A DNA stretch of 6,348 nucleotides from an uncultured Acetobacteraceae bacterium (GTDB lineage: Bacteria > Pseudomonadota > Alphaproteobacteria > Acetobacterales > Acetobacteraceae). The position numbers were made by a program, and so were the translations under genes. This document shows, piece after piece, positions 5,917-6,348 of this stretch (its first letter is position 1; each line of letters starts with the position of its first letter). Under the pieces are notes generated by a model, which worked only from the letters and a program-made list of their open reading frames with translations, made no database searches and was not told where the DNA came from. The DNA lies in contig CAIMEK010000355.1 in the NCBI GenBank assembly GCA_903839965.1, positions 1-6,348 on the forward strand. The letters are read 5' to 3'.

Positions 5917-6348
5917 GTGCCGAACACCTCGTCGCCGAAGCCGGCCCCGCCGGTGGCCGCTGCCCGCCAGGCCTGGATGAGCGTGCTGGCCCGCTCGCGC
6001 GCCGAGGATATCGCGGCGCTGTTGGCCGGCCTGCCCGCGCTGCCCGGGCATGTCCGCCTGCGCGGGCCGGAGGCGGGGCTGGTCATGCTGCGCGGGCGCG
6101 CCGGCGGCGATGGCGCAGCATTCAACCTCGGGGAGATGACGGTGACGCGGTGCACGGTGCGCGTGGCGGACGGCCATGTCGGCCATGCCTACGTCGCCGG
6201 GCGCGACGGACGGCAGGCCGAACTGGCCGCCCTGCTGGACGCGCTGCTGCAGGACCCGGCGCGCCACGCGGCGCTGCAGGACGGGGTGGTCGCGCCGCTG
6301 GCGGCGTGCCAACGGGCCGCCCGCGAAGCCGCCGCCCGTCGCGCCGCC
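5917..6348 (+). CDS. phnG: C-P lyase core subunit PhnG (cut by the right edge)
   Basis: An open frame of 144 codons runs from GTG 5917 to the window end without a stop. PhnG proteins are about 150 residues, so only the last few are probably missing. Characteristic stretches are ARQAWMSVLARS (16-27), LRGPEAGLVMLRGRAGGDG (48-66), FNLGEMTVTRCTVRVADG (69-86), GHAYVAGRD (89-97) and AELAALLDALLQD (101-113). PhnG belongs to the cytoplasmic PhnG2H2I2J2 core complex. With PhnH, PhnI and PhnL it helps transfer phosphonate to the ribose of ATP, making the triphosphate that PhnM then trims. I chose GTG because an in-frame TAG at 5875 excludes any farther ATG or GTG, AGGG lies about 10 bases upstream, and the next ATG (codon 21) would cut into the conserved 'R..WM' motif. 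phnH and the rest of the core are expected just beyond the window. The divergent phnF probably controls it. Confidence 0.93.
   Translation, partial: MPNTSSPKPAPPVAAARQAWMSVLARSRAEDIAALLAGLPALPGHVRLRGPEAGLVMLRGRAGGDGAAFNLGEMTVTRCTVRVADGHVGHAYVAGRDGRQAELAALLDALLQDPARHAALQDGVVAPLAACQRAAREAAARRAA

Noticed and set aside
5890..6312. A - strand frame of 140 codons opposite phnG
   Set aside because: phnG on the + strand carries clear family motifs throughout. The antisense frame has none and would overlap the operator.

Overview
The window is GC-rich DNA from a proteobacterium, and every gene in it resembles a proteobacterial family. A betaproteobacterium is my best guess, from the pairing of an MdtC-like RND pump with a carbon-phosphorus (C-P) lyase cluster and a c3-type multiheme cytochrome fragment. 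The sequence alone does not fix the genus. No gene here is obviously a new system. The window joins two ordinary operons across a short scar of broken genes.

Left part (1-3262, + strand): the last 36 codons of a periplasmic membrane-fusion protein are followed 27 bases later by a complete 1040-residue RND inner-membrane efflux transporter of the MdtB/MdtC type. Together they form the end of a multidrug-type efflux operon. No outer-membrane channel gene follows in the window.

Middle part (3263-3875): after a small hairpin there is a decayed remnant. It holds the left end of an IS66-family (ISBst12-like) insertion sequence, beginning with GTAAGCG at 3371, and the first ~65 codons of its transposase, broken by two apparent frameshifts. 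At about 3640 this runs in frame into the C-terminal part of a tetraheme c3-type cytochrome. Three CXXCH haem motifs remain and the first is lost. The reading frame then runs on, without a stop, into the antisense strand of phnM.

Right part (3876-6348): a C-P lyase (phosphonate breakdown) locus. phnM (RPnTP diphosphatase) and phnF (GntR/HutC-type repressor) lie on the - strand as a tightly coupled pair, phnF first. phnG, a subunit of the C-P lyase core, is divergent on the + strand and runs off the right edge. The 93-base gap between phnF and phnG carries a perfect palindrome, TGTCTAGACA, which is the likely PhnF operator. PhnF probably represses both directions, and phnG probably begins the operon for the remaining C-P lyase genes outside the window.
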